Shown piece after piece: positions 35,137-45,820 of a stretch of 64,000 bases of DNA. A program made the translations under genes and the position numbers. The stretch's first letter is position 1, and every line of letters starts with the position of its first letter. The DNA lies in NCBI GenBank assembly GCA_016718825.1, contig JADKCL010000067.1, positions 1 to 64,000 on the forward strand, in the 5' to 3' direction. Source of the stretch: Bacteroidota bacterium (GTDB lineage Bacteria; Bacteroidota; Bacteroidia; J057; JADKCL01). The notes under the pieces were generated by a model. The model saw nothing but the letters and a program-made list of their open reading frames with translations. It was not told where the DNA came from and made no database searches.

Positions 35137-38100
35137 ATGAAATACCTACGTCCGCCGAAAAGCTTGCTCAGGGGAAAAATCCTTGGAATCCTCCTCGCAC
35201 TCACACTCCCACTCACACTGCATTCACAGGTGGATTTGTACATTGCGGGCGACATCGTCCTCAGCGGGATCAATGACACGCTCTACGCCCAAGGCAATAT
35301 CATTTACAATGCGGGCGCAGGCAAGATGAATCAAGTCGTGAATTCGGCGCTGTATTTCACTGGCAATTTTCAAAACAACAACCTCACGCAGCTGCCGTTT
35401 TACGTGGACCTGAACCCATTGCTGCGCTCACGCGGAGCCGCCATCGCCGACCAGGGCTTTGCCCAGACCATCGGTGGCGCAGGCAAGATCAACTTCTACA
35501 GCCTTGAAATCTCCAAGGTCCTCGCTACCCAAAAGGTGGATCTGAACAATCAGATCACGATGTTCAACAAGCTGAAAATGAATACGGGCGATCTCAATGT
35601 GGGCTCGGCCAGCATCATCTTCAACAACAAGGACACCGCCTCCACGATCACCGGCGAGACCGACATCAACCGGATTTATGGTAGCACAGGCTACTTGCAA
35701 GTGAAACGCTTCGCCAATAGTAGCCTCGTTTCGCCAGCACGATTGGGTTTGACCTTCAACAACTTGCAAGACTCCGTATTGGTGAAGCGCTATTTTGTAT
35801 CGCAGGCCACCGCCGCTGATGGCGGCATCGAACGCTACTATGAGGTCCGCAACAGCAATGGTTCAGTGGTAGGCGCATTCGGCGAATCGGTCTACCTCGA
35901 CAGCACAGAAATCAATGGCTATGGACAGGAAGCCAACCTCCGTTTGTTCAAATCCGCAGACAATGGCCTGACATGGAATATTGTTCCGAGCTCCGTGGAC
36001 ATCAACCAAAACAAAGTCACCGCCAACAGCATCCAAGGTATCACCACCGACACCCTGCGCTATACATTGGCCGACTTTGCATGCGCCAATCCGCCGATAG
36101 ATAGTTTGGGCGCGGATACCAGCTTTTGCAATGGGGATTCGCTGCAGTTGAATGCAGGTACGGGTGCGGGATTCAGCTATCTCTGGAACACTGGGGATAC
36201 AACCCAAACCGTTTGGGTCTCCAATACCACGACCTTGTGGGTCGAGATCACCAACAACCGCGGTTGCGTCACGCGAGATACGATTGTCGTCACGGAAAAC
36301 GGCTTGCCATTTGTCAACTTGGCTTTGGGACAAGATACCGTTACCGCCTGTGCGGCGATTCCACTGGGATTGGATGCAGGAAATGCCGGAGCCAGCTTTC
36401 TTTGGAGCACCAACGATACGACACAGCTCATCAGCCTGTTGCACAACGATACGACCGTCGGTTATGACACCGTTTGGGTTGTGGTCACCGACAGCAATGG
36501 CTGCGCCAACAATGATTCGGTCATCTTTGAAAAATCACCCGCACCCGTCGTCAATCTCGGCGGCACCCGCAACATCTGTGGCGGCACCAATGTCGTTTTG
36601 AACACCGCCTTGTCTGGCGCATCCGGGAATGTGGGTCCAACCTTCCTTTGGAATACGGGGGCAATCCTCCCCAGCATCACCGTCGGGATCACTGGTCAAT
36701 ATGACGTCACCGTGACCAACAGTTACGGTTGCCAGTCCGCCGATACTGTGCAGGTGAACGTAGCGCCCAGCATTTCGGCAAATACCTCCGCCACGGATGT
36801 TACCTGCAATGGCTTGGGCAACGGAACGGTTTCGTTGAATGTTACCGGCGGTACCCCCGCATTCACATTTCTCTGGAGCATTGGGGCCACCACGCAAAAC
36901 CTCACCAACCTGGGCCCTGGCACATTTTTGGTCACAGTAACCGACCAAATGGGTTGCACCGCAAACGCAAGTGCGACCGTGACGCAGCCTGCAGCACTTA
37001 CCCAAACCATTTCTGGCACCAACGTCACCTGCAACGGTGCTGCCGATGGTGTAGCGAGCATCACGGTTGGGGGCGGGACACCTGCTTACACCTACTTGTG
37101 GAGCAATGGTGCTACGACATCCTCCATCACCAACCTTGGTCCAGGCACATATACTGTGACGGTTACAGACGCCAATGGCTGTACGGTCACCAATAGCCGC
37201 ACGATTACCCAGCCACCCATTCTCACGCTCAGCCTCGCCAACCAACAGAACATAGGTTGCAACGGCGGCGCAAATGGGCAAATCGACATTGCAGTTACGG
37301 GCGGAACCACCGCTTATACCTATCTCTGGAGCAACGGTGCCACCACGCAAGACGTCACAGGTTTGACGGTCGGAACCTATGGTGTGACGGTCACCGATGC
37401 CCATGGTTGCACCGTGAACGCCAGCTTTACATTGACCGAACCCGCTGCATTGACCTTGAACGAAACCCATTTGGATGCCACTTGCAATGGCGCTTCGACA
37501 GGCAGCATCGACCTCACCGTTGCTGGAGGTACCTCGCCCTTCACCTACCAATGGTCCAATGCGGCGACTACCGAAGATATCAGCAATTTGGGTGCAGGTT
37601 CCTACACCGTGACTGTATCTGATGCCAACGGATGTACTTCCACGGTTGCTGCCGTGATCAACGCACCTTCGGCACTTGTTCTAACAGTTTCAGCCTACAG
37701 CGCTGCCTGCGGTCAGTCCGATGGTTCAGCAGCTGTTCACGTAACCGGTGGTACACCCGGCTATACCTACAATTGGCCGACGGTCGGAAGCACATCCGAT
37801 TCGATTGCGAATATTCCGGCAGGCATCTACCCTGTGTTTGTGACGGACGCCAATGGGTGCTTGGATTCGGCCACGGCCGCGGTCAGCAACACGGGAGCGC
37901 CGACGGTGAGTCTGGATTCGACGGCCAACGTGACTTGCTTTGGCGGAACGAACGGTTATGTTTCGGTGACTTTCAATGGCGGTGTGGCGCCTTTTACCTA
38001 TCTCTGGACAAACGGGGACACCACGATCGCTGCCTCAGGTTTGGGCGCAGGCACATACAACCTCACCGTAACTGCGGATGACGGCTGTCTCGCCTTTTTC

Positions 38101-39804
38101 AGTCAGCTGATTACCCAACCGTCCGCGTTGACGGGTGCGGGAATTGTCACCAATGCCTCCTGCTCGGGAGCCAATGACGGTGCCATTGATTTCATTCCGA
38201 ATGGCGGGACCTTGCCTTATGCCTTCCTTTGGTCCAACTTGGCAACGACGGAGGATTTGACCGCCCTTGTCGGTGGCAGCTATGATGTCCTGTTGACCGA
38301 TGGAAATGGCTGCATTTTGCGAGATACCTTTTTGGTCTCCGAACCGAATGCGCTTGTTTTGTCCCATGTCTCAACGAATGTGTCTTGCGGTGGTGGATCA
38401 GATGGAAGCATCGATTTGATCGTGAGCGGCGGTTCGCCGGCGTATTCCTACACCTGGTCTTCGGGCCAAATTTCGGAAGACTTGACGGGATTGGTTGCAG
38501 GAAGTTACCTCGTAACTGTGACCGATTTGTTGGGTTGCGCCGCCTTGGATACTGCGGTGGTTTCCGAGCCGACACCCATTAACTTGGCATTGGACAGCAT
38601 TGACGTTCAGTGTAATGGCGGGGCAAATGGCGAATTGAATTTGTTGGTGAATGGTGGGACTGCTCCTTTTGCTTTTGCTTGGAGCAACAGTGCGACCACC
38701 CAAAACTTGGTGAACTTGTCGCCAGGCAGTTATGCAGTGACGGTCACTGACTCCTTAGGTTGTGTGGCCAATGCGGCCTCCACCATCAATGAGCCGGCTT
38801 TGCTCAATTTGGTGCTCAATGCCACCGATGTTCATTGTGGTGGGAATGCCAATGCCACCGCATCTGCCATCGTGACAGGAGGAACAGGTGCCTATCAATT
38901 CGTCTGGAGCAATGGCGATACCACCGCCAATCTTGCGAATTTGGCTGCTGGCAACTACACCTTGACGGTCACCGATGACAATGGATGTTTCGTGAATGGC
39001 AGCGTCAATGTGATTGAACCACCCACCCTTACCTTTGCCGCGACCATCGTAGATGTGACCTGCCAAGACCAAACAGATGGTTCGATCCTGACGACTTCGT
39101 TTGGTGGATCGCTGCCTTACAGCTACGCTTGGAACAACGGCGCGACGACCCCCAACTTGGTGGGTGTTGGCGCTGGCGAATACATTTTGACCCTTACCGA
39201 CTCGGCGGGTTGCACTTTCAGGGACACCCTGACCGTGGACCAAGGCGACAGCAGCTTGCAAGGGCGCTTCCTGATGGCTTCGGTCGTCAATTCGGAGGAT
39301 ACCGTTTATTTCCTCGAATTTTCAACCCCGGTACCGACTGTCATCGATTGGGATTTTGGGGATGGCAGCACGGATTCGATCAGCTACCCATGGCATGTGT
39401 ATGCAGATGTCCCCAACGTGGACACGAGTTACTATGACGTGCAACTCGCCGTCGCGAATGCTTGGTGTACCGACACCGTGGTGAAAACCATCAAGGTGGT
39501 CAACGGCTCCGGCAAGGTCAATCAGGGCCCTGGGCAGAACGGTGTCGGCGACATCCTCACTGTGGCAGTTTATCCGAATCCCAACATGGGAACCTTCCAA
39601 GTCGACATCTTGCTCCGAAAAGATATGGATGCAAAAGTTCAAGTAATAGATTTGCAGGGCCGAATCGTAACGCAGCGGAGCTTGGCCGGAGACGATACTT
39701 ACAAAGTAGAATTTGCCTTGGACAATAAAGTCGCCGCGGGCGTGTATCTGGTAAACATTCAGGTGAAGGAAAGCCAGAAGATTGTGCGGATTGTGAAATT
39801 TTGA
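35137..39804 (+). CDS. SprB-repeat adhesin with T9SS type A sorting domain
   Basis: 1555 residues from the ATG at 35137, which fits the signal peptide MKYLRPPKSLLRGKILGILLALTLPLTLHSQ. After an N-terminal region (VDLYIAGDIVLSG.., residues ~32-320) come about three Ig/PKD-like modules with paired Cys. Then 11 SprB repeats of about 75 residues, each VTCNG..G..VTGGTPAYTYLWSNGATT..GTYTVTVTDANGCT. A PKD-like unit (VIDWDFGDGSTDSISYPWHVY) and the type A sorting domain (VAVYPNPNMGTFQVDILL .. VYLVNIQVKESQK) close the protein. SprB-repeat proteins are the mobile adhesins of gliding Bacteroidota; whether this one moves is unknown. Confidence 0.93.
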   Translation: MKYLRPPKSLLRGKILGILLALTLPLTLHSQVDLYIAGDIVLSGINDTLYAQGNIIYNAGAGKMNQVVNSALYFTGNFQNNNLTQLPFYVDLNPLLRSRGAAIADQGFAQTIGGAGKINFYSLEISKVLATQKVDLNNQITMFNKLKMNTGDLNVGSASIIFNNKDTASTITGETDINRIYGSTGYLQVKRFANSSLVSPARLGLTFNNLQDSVLVKRYFVSQATAADGGIERYYEVRNSNGSVVGAFGESVYLDSTEINGYGQEANLRLFKSADNGLTWNIVPSSVDINQNKVTANSIQGITTDTLRYTLADFACANPPIDSLGADTSFCNGDSLQLNAGTGAGFSYLWNTGDTTQTVWVSNTTTLWVEITNNRGCVTRDTIVVTENGLPFVNLALGQDTVTACAAIPLGLDAGNAGASFLWSTNDTTQLISLLHNDTTVGYDTVWVVVTDSNGCANNDSVIFEKSPAPVVNLGGTRNICGGTNVVLNTALSGASGNVGPTFLWNTGAILPSITVGITGQYDVTVTNSYGCQSADTVQVNVAPSISANTSATDVTCNGLGNGTVSLNVTGGTPAFTFLWSIGATTQNLTNLGPGTFLVTVTDQMGCTANASATVTQPAALTQTISGTNVTCNGAADGVASITVGGGTPAYTYLWSNGATTSSITNLGPGTYTVTVTDANGCTVTNSRTITQPPILTLSLANQQNIGCNGGANGQIDIAVTGGTTAYTYLWSNGATTQDVTGLTVGTYGVTVTDAHGCTVNASFTLTEPAALTLNETHLDATCNGASTGSIDLTVAGGTSPFTYQWSNAATTEDISNLGAGSYTVTVSDANGCTSTVAAVINAPSALVLTVSAYSAACGQSDGSAAVHVTGGTPGYTYNWPTVGSTSDSIANIPAGIYPVFVTDANGCLDSATAAVSNTGAPTVSLDSTANVTCFGGTNGYVSVTFNGGVAPFTYLWTNGDTTIAASGLGAGTYNLTVTADDGCLAFFSQLITQPSALTGAGIVTNASCSGANDGAIDFIPNGGTLPYAFLWSNLATTEDLTALVGGSYDVLLTDGNGCILRDTFLVSEPNALVLSHVSTNVSCGGGSDGSIDLIVSGGSPAYSYTWSSGQISEDLTGLVAGSYLVTVTDLLGCAALDTAVVSEPTPINLALDSIDVQCNGGANGELNLLVNGGTAPFAFAWSNSATTQNLVNLSPGSYAVTVTDSLGCVANAASTINEPALLNLVLNATDVHCGGNANATASAIVTGGTGAYQFVWSNGDTTANLANLAAGNYTLTVTDDNGCFVNGSVNVIEPPTLTFAATIVDVTCQDQTDGSILTTSFGGSLPYSYAWNNGATTPNLVGVGAGEYILTLTDSAGCTFRDTLTVDQGDSSLQGRFLMASVVNSEDTVYFLEFSTPVPTVIDWDFGDGSTDSISYPWHVYADVPNVDTSYYDVQLAVANAWCTDTVVKTIKVVNGSGKVNQGPGQNGVGDILTVAVYPNPNMGTFQVDILLRKDMDAKVQVIDLQGRIVTQRSLAGDDTYKVEFALDNKVAAGVYLVNIQVKESQKIVRIVKF
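36781..39245 (+). repeat. Eleven SprB repeats (about 225 bp each)
   Basis: Tandem coding units, each with one conserved CNG near the start and a second Cys in the ANGCT end. The DNA has diverged between units, so the array is older than the KA array at 3858. Confidence 0.9.
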
Positions 39805-39816
39805 TAGAACCTAGGA

Positions 39817-42800
39817 ATGCGAAGCAGCATGAAAATATTAAAAACGGGCGTTGTGGGATTGCTAATGCTTTGGCTTTGGTGGCCAAATCTGGCCAATGCA
39901 CAATGCACAAAGCCGACCTACCTCCAATCGGTGACGGTGACCAACCCCAACCTTACGCCACTGACCAACTACGTGGTGAAGATGACCATCAACACCACAG
40001 CTTTGCAAGGAGCTGGCAAGCTCAACAATAAGTTCGGGTTTGTATTTTACGACTCCGATTGTGCAACACAATTGCGGTATTGGCCAAGTGATGCGGACGC
40101 ATTTCCTAGCACCTCAGCCTCCTACTACGTCAAGATTCCGAGCATTCCAGGAGCAGGGAGCAAGACAATTGTGATGTACTATGATGCGGTGACAACCTGC
40201 TCCACGGCAATTGGCAACGTATTTTCCTTTGTAGGGGACACCGCGGCCATCGGGATCCCTGTTGGATTTTCAGCAGCCACCACGTGGGAACTCTCCAACC
40301 GCACTTTCCCAGCGAATTCGCAAACTTTTCGTTGGCAGGTAAGGGCAACAGGGACAGGAAATTTTCGCCCCAAGACGACCTACAATGTCTCCGGTACGCA
40401 GTACGTTCAAGCAGAGGGGACATCACGTGCCATCGCTGTTGGCATGAACCGATTTGTCCAGGAATTGGATGTCGATGCCGGCGGACATCCGGGGTTTTTT
40501 ACCACTGCATTGCTTCCGATTGGCGAAAATTGTGGCCTTTGTAACACCTTTGCTACGGGTAGTGGCGACATTCCGCCGACCTCAGCACCCTTGATTCCCT
40601 TTGCCAACAACGCCAACCAAGCGCGCGTCGGCGTCTATTATCGCCCCCGTGCAGCTGCCGAACCTACCGTGGCATTTGGATCCGAATTTAACCGCACAAC
40701 CCCAGTCACAATTAGCCCTGCAGGGCCGGTGACCGCCTGCGAAGAGGACATTCTGAACTTCACTGCCTCCTCGCCCTATATCAATTACCGTTGGTATGTT
40801 GACAACGTATTTCAGGGTGCAAATCCCGCCATTACGAAAACAATCAACACTTCTGGTCTTTCCAGTGGCGTCCATGTCCTGAAAGTCGTGGCCTATACCA
40901 GCGCATGTGATTCGGTAGAAGCCACCAAAAACCTCACCATCAACCCAAGGCCTGACATCAATAGCCTCAGCCCGGACAATGGTTGCCAGTTTTCTCAATT
41001 GACTTTTGGTTCCAATATTGGCTTGAATGGTTCGACCTTGGTTGCGCACGATTGGAACTTCGGGGATGCAACTACAGGCACCGGCGCTACGCCAACCCAC
41101 GCCTATTCAGTCGCCGCATTGTTGAATGTCCGTTTGATTGTGACGACCAACTTGGGTTGTAAAGACACCCTGACCGAGCCGATCGAGGTGTATCCCAAAC
41201 CGACCATCAACACAGTCACCGAAACCGACATCTGCTGGCCCAATGCAGTGTTGTACAGCAACAATACCACGATCCCCAGCAACTGGAACAGCAGCACGAT
41301 TTCGACCTTCGAATGGCGCTACGGCGACGGGAACAACGGTTTTGGCAGCAACAGCAGCCATGCATTTGCAGTGCCCAATCAATATGCCGAGTCGCTGATC
41401 GTCACCACCAATGTCGGTTGCAGAGACACCTTGACGGGCTCCGTAGACGTTTGGCCCAAGCCCAACATCATCTCGGTTACGGATCCGAATATCTGCTGGC
41501 CACAAGCCGCTAGTTTCAGCAACAATTCCAATATACCCAACAACTGGAATTCAGCCACGATCCAAACCTACGATTGGCATTTTGGGGACGCCACCACAGG
41601 ACTGGGTTCGGTGACGACGCACCCTTATACGATTCCTGGATTTTACAATGACAGTCTTGTCGTCGTGACGAGCGATGCCTGCCGCGACACCTTTGCCGAA
41701 ACCATCAGCATCTGGCCCAAGCCGGAAATTGATTCGGTAACCGTACTCGACCAATGTTGGCCCAACGGCACCAATTTCACCGGCTTCCACCACATCGCCA
41801 ACAACTGGAACAGTGCCGCGGTCACGATTCACGACTGGCGATTTGGCGATGCCACGACAGGCAATACCAACCCTGTCTTCCATACCTACGTTTTGCCCAA
41901 CAATTACACGCATACGCTTTTCGTAGAAACGGGAAATGCCTGCCGCGACACCTTGGTCGACCAAGTCAACATCTGGCCCAAACCTTCGATCAATTCGATC
42001 ACGGAAATTGATATCTGTTGGCCCAACGATGTCGCCTTTTCCAACAATACCACGATCCCCAACAATTGGGATGCAGCAACGATCGCACAATGGGATTGGC
42101 GCTTTGGCGACGGACAGACGGGCAACGTCCCGACGCTGTTGCACAATTATGCGGTTCCCGACCGCTACTTCGACACGCTTTACGTCCGCAGCTCCGACAA
42201 TTGCCGCGATACCCTCACAGGTTCGGTCGACGTCTGGCCCAAGCCGCAGATCGACTCGATCATCACAGCGGACGTTTGTGATCCCGAGACGGTCTTCTTC
42301 ACCCAATCCACGCAGATTCCAGATAACTGGAACAGTGCTACGATTCCATCGTATCTCTGGGACTTTGGCGATGGCAATACCGGCACAGGCGCAAGCACCT
42401 CCCACCAATATGCCATTCCGGGTGCGTACACAGTGCGCCTGATCGTGGTGACAAGTGACGCTTGCCGTGACACACTGCTCAAGACGGTCAACGTCTACCC
42501 CAAACCCACCGCCCAGTATGCGGTCGGTGACATCTGCTACGGTGACAGCTTGCTCCTTTTCAGCGGATCGACGGTTTCCAACGTCCTGGGAACCTTCATT
42601 GCAGACCATCAATGGATGTTTGGGGATGGCGACAGCAGCCATATCATCAACCCGACGCATTTTTACAACTTCGACGGATCGTACACAGTGACGCTGGTGA
42701 CGACCACCAACCACGGCTGCAAAGACACCTTGGTGCAACCGCTGACCGTTTTCCCAAAGCCCAATGCCTCATTCAACTTCCCGCGCACCTGCCAACCCGA

Positions 42801-44838
42801 TGCCGTGAATTTCATCGATGCATCGACGGTGAGTTCGGGTACGATTGCGGTTTATGATTGGGCCTTTGGAGACGGCGGATCCTCCTTGTTGCAAAATCCT
42901 TCGTATGCGTATGCCGCCGCCGACACCTACCTCGTGCAGTTGATCGTGACAACAGACAACGGCTGTTTGGACACCTTGGAGCGTGCATTGGTCTGGAATC
43001 CCAAGCCTTCAGCGCTGTTTGATTTCCAGAATGTTTGCTTTCCCGATAGTATCGTTTTTGCAGATCAATCCACTTTGCAATTCGGGAATTTCTTGCGCTG
43101 GGAATGGGCCTTTGGAGATGGCAACACCTCCCTTGTCCAAAGTCCGACGCATCAATATGTGACGGCTGGCAGCTACAATGTGCAATTGATTGTGACTTCC
43201 GATAGCCTCTGCATGGACACGTTGGTTTTGACGGCGACTTCGAATGAAAAGCCTAGCGCCAATTACAGCCCCAATACCATTTGCTGGCCAGACAGTGTGC
43301 CCTTCCAAGACCTCACAACGATCGGCGGACAGGCACAGGTCACGGGATGGCAATGGGTATTTGGCGATGGCGACACTGCTACGACGCAAAACCCTGTACA
43401 TTATTACGTCCATCCCGATACGTTTGATTTGCAGTTCATCGCATGGAGCGATTCGGGTTGCACGGATACGTTGGTTCAGAAATTTGTGGCCTTCCCCCGT
43501 CCCGGCTTGCAATTGGGACCCTATTTGCAGTGGCTTTGCCCATTCAATACCGTCACACTTCATGCCGGTCCTCAGTTTGTGAGTTACAACTGGCAAGACG
43601 GCGCGACCGATTCGGTGTATGTCGTGAGCGTTCCGGGCATCTATACGGTGACCGTGGTCGATACCAATGGCTGCGTCCAAAGCGACACGGTCGATTCGCC
43701 ATTGGCACCCAAGCCGGTTTTGTCCGTGGCGCCAAATGATACCGTTGAGTTTTGTGTTGGCGAATCCATTTCTGTCGACGCGCAAACGTCCTTAATTTTC
43801 TCCTACATCTGGAACAACGGCATCACAAGCAGCGACTTGCTCATTGATTCGGCAGGCACTTATACCGTCATCGGCTGGAATCAATATTTCTGTTCGGATA
43901 CTTTGGATGTCGTGGCGATTGAGAATGCGCTGCCGGTGCCTGACCTTGGAGCCGACCGCGAACTCTGCGCCGGCGACACCGTGACATTGGATCCGGGTGT
44001 ATTTGACGGCTACGCTTGGTCCACGGGTTATACCGCCCAAGTGTTGAGTGTCTGGTACAGCGGATCTTTTGCGGTCACGGTGACAGATGGCAATGGCTGC
44101 GAAGGAACAGACGTTGTGGAAGTGGTACGCCACGAATTGCCGTGGATCAACCTTGGAATCGACAGTTCGCTTTGCGCCGGAGATCAAATGACCTTCGATG
44201 CAGGGGCTGGCTTTTTGAACTACTTCTGGCCAGCGTCGGGCGAGACAACCCAAAGCATTGTCGTCGACAGTCCCGATTCGATTTCAGTCATCGTCACCGA
44301 CATCCATGGCTGCTCCAACGAAAGCAATGTGGTTTGGGTGAGTGTGGATCCACTGCCCGCACCGGCGATCATTACCAAGGGCGATATGGAAATCGATCTG
44401 GTCTCTTCCTCCGAGGCACAGTATCAATGGTACCATGACGGCCAAATTGTGCCGGGAGCCACCAATCAGGCGATTACCCCGACGGAAAGCGGTAATTACC
44501 AGGTGATGGTCACCGATACCAACGGGTGCAGCATGATTTCCGGAATCTTCCATCTGGATCTGGACATCTACGACGCCGAAATGTACCAAGGCATCAGTCC
44601 CAACGGCGACGGCGTCAACGATCATTTGACCATTCCGGAGATCGAATACTATCCCGACAACCAATTCATGGTGTTCAACCGATGGGGGGCGCAGGTCTTC
44701 GGCCGAAAGGCTTACTTGAATGAATTCGACGGCCGTGACGATGGCGGACGCGACTTGCCGGATGGCGTGTACTATTATGTGCTTGACCTCGGAAATGGTT
44801 CCAAGCCGGTGAAGGGTTACTTTGTCATCAACAGATAA
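39817..44838 (+). CDS. PKD-repeat adhesin with DUF2341-like N-terminus and CHU_C (gliding-type) C-terminus
   Basis: 1673 residues. Signal peptide to about residue 28 (..WPNLANAQ). A DUF2341-like domain starts at about 40 (LTPLTNYVVKMTINTTALQG..KFGFVFYDSD). Ten PKD modules follow, recognised by the (W/Y)xFGDGxT motif, e.g. YDWHFGDATTG and YLWDFGDGNTG. Several Ig/PKD-like modules (GDTVTLDPGVFDGYAWSTG) precede a type B C-terminal domain of the gliding-motility/CHU_C family (YQGISPNGDGVNDHLTIP .. NRWGAQVFGRKAYLNEFDG .. PDGVYYYVLDLG). It is exported by the T9SS and usually paired with a PorP/SprF protein, which is the next gene (15 bp). Confidence 0.93.
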   Translation: MRSSMKILKTGVVGLLMLWLWWPNLANAQCTKPTYLQSVTVTNPNLTPLTNYVVKMTINTTALQGAGKLNNKFGFVFYDSDCATQLRYWPSDADAFPSTSASYYVKIPSIPGAGSKTIVMYYDAVTTCSTAIGNVFSFVGDTAAIGIPVGFSAATTWELSNRTFPANSQTFRWQVRATGTGNFRPKTTYNVSGTQYVQAEGTSRAIAVGMNRFVQELDVDAGGHPGFFTTALLPIGENCGLCNTFATGSGDIPPTSAPLIPFANNANQARVGVYYRPRAAAEPTVAFGSEFNRTTPVTISPAGPVTACEEDILNFTASSPYINYRWYVDNVFQGANPAITKTINTSGLSSGVHVLKVVAYTSACDSVEATKNLTINPRPDINSLSPDNGCQFSQLTFGSNIGLNGSTLVAHDWNFGDATTGTGATPTHAYSVAALLNVRLIVTTNLGCKDTLTEPIEVYPKPTINTVTETDICWPNAVLYSNNTTIPSNWNSSTISTFEWRYGDGNNGFGSNSSHAFAVPNQYAESLIVTTNVGCRDTLTGSVDVWPKPNIISVTDPNICWPQAASFSNNSNIPNNWNSATIQTYDWHFGDATTGLGSVTTHPYTIPGFYNDSLVVVTSDACRDTFAETISIWPKPEIDSVTVLDQCWPNGTNFTGFHHIANNWNSAAVTIHDWRFGDATTGNTNPVFHTYVLPNNYTHTLFVETGNACRDTLVDQVNIWPKPSINSITEIDICWPNDVAFSNNTTIPNNWDAATIAQWDWRFGDGQTGNVPTLLHNYAVPDRYFDTLYVRSSDNCRDTLTGSVDVWPKPQIDSIITADVCDPETVFFTQSTQIPDNWNSATIPSYLWDFGDGNTGTGASTSHQYAIPGAYTVRLIVVTSDACRDTLLKTVNVYPKPTAQYAVGDICYGDSLLLFSGSTVSNVLGTFIADHQWMFGDGDSSHIINPTHFYNFDGSYTVTLVTTTNHGCKDTLVQPLTVFPKPNASFNFPRTCQPDAVNFIDASTVSSGTIAVYDWAFGDGGSSLLQNPSYAYAAADTYLVQLIVTTDNGCLDTLERALVWNPKPSALFDFQNVCFPDSIVFADQSTLQFGNFLRWEWAFGDGNTSLVQSPTHQYVTAGSYNVQLIVTSDSLCMDTLVLTATSNEKPSANYSPNTICWPDSVPFQDLTTIGGQAQVTGWQWVFGDGDTATTQNPVHYYVHPDTFDLQFIAWSDSGCTDTLVQKFVAFPRPGLQLGPYLQWLCPFNTVTLHAGPQFVSYNWQDGATDSVYVVSVPGIYTVTVVDTNGCVQSDTVDSPLAPKPVLSVAPNDTVEFCVGESISVDAQTSLIFSYIWNNGITSSDLLIDSAGTYTVIGWNQYFCSDTLDVVAIENALPVPDLGADRELCAGDTVTLDPGVFDGYAWSTGYTAQVLSVWYSGSFAVTVTDGNGCEGTDVVEVVRHELPWINLGIDSSLCAGDQMTFDAGAGFLNYFWPASGETTQSIVVDSPDSISVIVTDIHGCSNESNVVWVSVDPLPAPAIITKGDMEIDLVSSSEAQYQWYHDGQIVPGATNQAITPTESGNYQVMVTDTNGCSMISGIFHLDLDIYDAEMYQGISPNGDGVNDHLTIPEIEYYPDNQFMVFNRWGAQVFGRKAYLNEFDGRDDGGRDLPDGVYYYVLDLGNGSKPVKGYFVINR
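41040..43400 (+). repeat. Ten PKD coding repeats, the middle ones near-identical
   Basis: About 230-bp units carrying the FGDG motif. Units two to six share the phrase CWPN..FSNNTTIPNNWNSATI almost without change, pointing to recent internal duplication. Confidence 0.85.
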
Positions 44839-44853
44839 ACGAGGGAAGGAACA

Positions 44854-45818
44854 ATGAAGCATCAAATTACAACATTGAAGCAACTGCGAATCCCAAGCTT
44901 GACGATTCTCGCACTCACGCTCGCACTCACACTGTCGCTCGCGCCCTCAGGCGCAAAGCGCAGCAGGAGGCCCAATACAGCCAATACATGTTCAACAGCC
45001 TGTTCATCAATCCTGCCTACGCAGGTAGCCGTGATCAGGCGAGCATGAGCCTCATCGGCCGCAATCAATGGACCGGCTTTGCCGGTGCTCCCCGCTCGGC
45101 GGCGTTTGCCCTGCATGGCCCAAGCGCCAGCATGAAAAGCGGATTCGGCATGATGCTCACCACCGACGGCATCGGCCCGATCGCCTCCACCGGTCTCAGC
45201 GCGCAATACGCCTACCGCATCAAACTCGATGCCGACCATACCTTGGCCTTTGGCTTGCAAGGTTCGCTCGACTACTACCGCACCAACTTCGGTGGCTTGC
45301 ATTTGGAGGACGAAACCGACCATAGCTTTGCCGGACAGGATGTGCGCCGATGGTTGCCCAATGCGGGCGCCGGCATCTACTTCAATGGCAAACTCGGCTA
45401 CCTCGGTGCAGCTGTTCCGCGTTTGATCACCAACCGACTCAGCCCCACCAATGCCGATACGGTTGCCCGGCAAGCAAGACATTGTTTTGTCACCGGCGGA
45501 CTCGTGCTGAAGATCAGCGACAATGTCAAATTCCGGCCGAGCACCTTGGTCAAGGTCTCCTCGGGAGGCGGTGCCAACATCGACCTCAATGCCAGTTTCC
45601 TCTTCAAGGAAAAATTGTGGCTGGGAGCAAGCTGGCGCAGCGAGGATGCCGTCGTCTTCATGGTCGAATTCTGGCCGACACAGCAACTGCGCCTCGGGTA
45701 TGCTTATGACCTGACCACGTCTGCACTGCGCACCTACAATACTGGTTCCCACGAACTTTCGCTGGGCTTTGATTTTGCATTCAAAAAAGGAAGAGTCGTT
45801 TCCCCAAGGTATTTCTAA
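44854..45818 (+). pseudogene. PorP/SprF-family outer-membrane protein, one-base frameshift in the signal peptide
   Basis: PorP/SprF proteins bind the C-terminal domains of T9SS type B cargo at the outer membrane. The signal peptide begins at the ATG at 44854 (MKHQITTLKQL..LTILALTLALTLSLA). The mature protein (QQEAQYSQYMFNSLFINPAYAGSRDQ.., ending LGFDFAFKKGRVVSPRYF) is in another frame. One base appears missing between about 44934 and 44950. An internal ATG at 44988 keeps the mature frame but removes the signal and the QYSQYMFN start, so it is not a good gene start. The break lies just after an imperfect 12-bp tandem repeat and could be polymerase slippage, phase variation or a sequencing error. 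The gene is flanked by its expected partners. Confidence 0.88.
44908..44931 (+). repeat. Two-copy 12-bp tandem repeat within the PorP/SprF signal peptide
   Basis: CTCGCACTCACG (44908-44919) followed by CTCGCACTCACA (44920-44931), coding for part of the LALT hydrophobic core. The gene's frame breaks within the next 20 bases. Confidence 0.7.
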
Positions 45819-45820
45819 TC

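Noticed and set aside
36535..37551. 338-residue minus-strand open frame opposite the SprB repeats
   Set aside because: Its repeat pattern follows the plus-strand SprB repeats exactly.
41551..42738. 395-residue minus-strand open frame opposite the PKD array
   Set aside because: A shadow of the repetitive PKD coding sequence; no domain or start context.
44988..45818. Start of the PorP/SprF gene at the ATG at 44988
   Set aside because: It would remove the signal peptide and the conserved QYSQYMFN start that is readable just upstream in the same frame.
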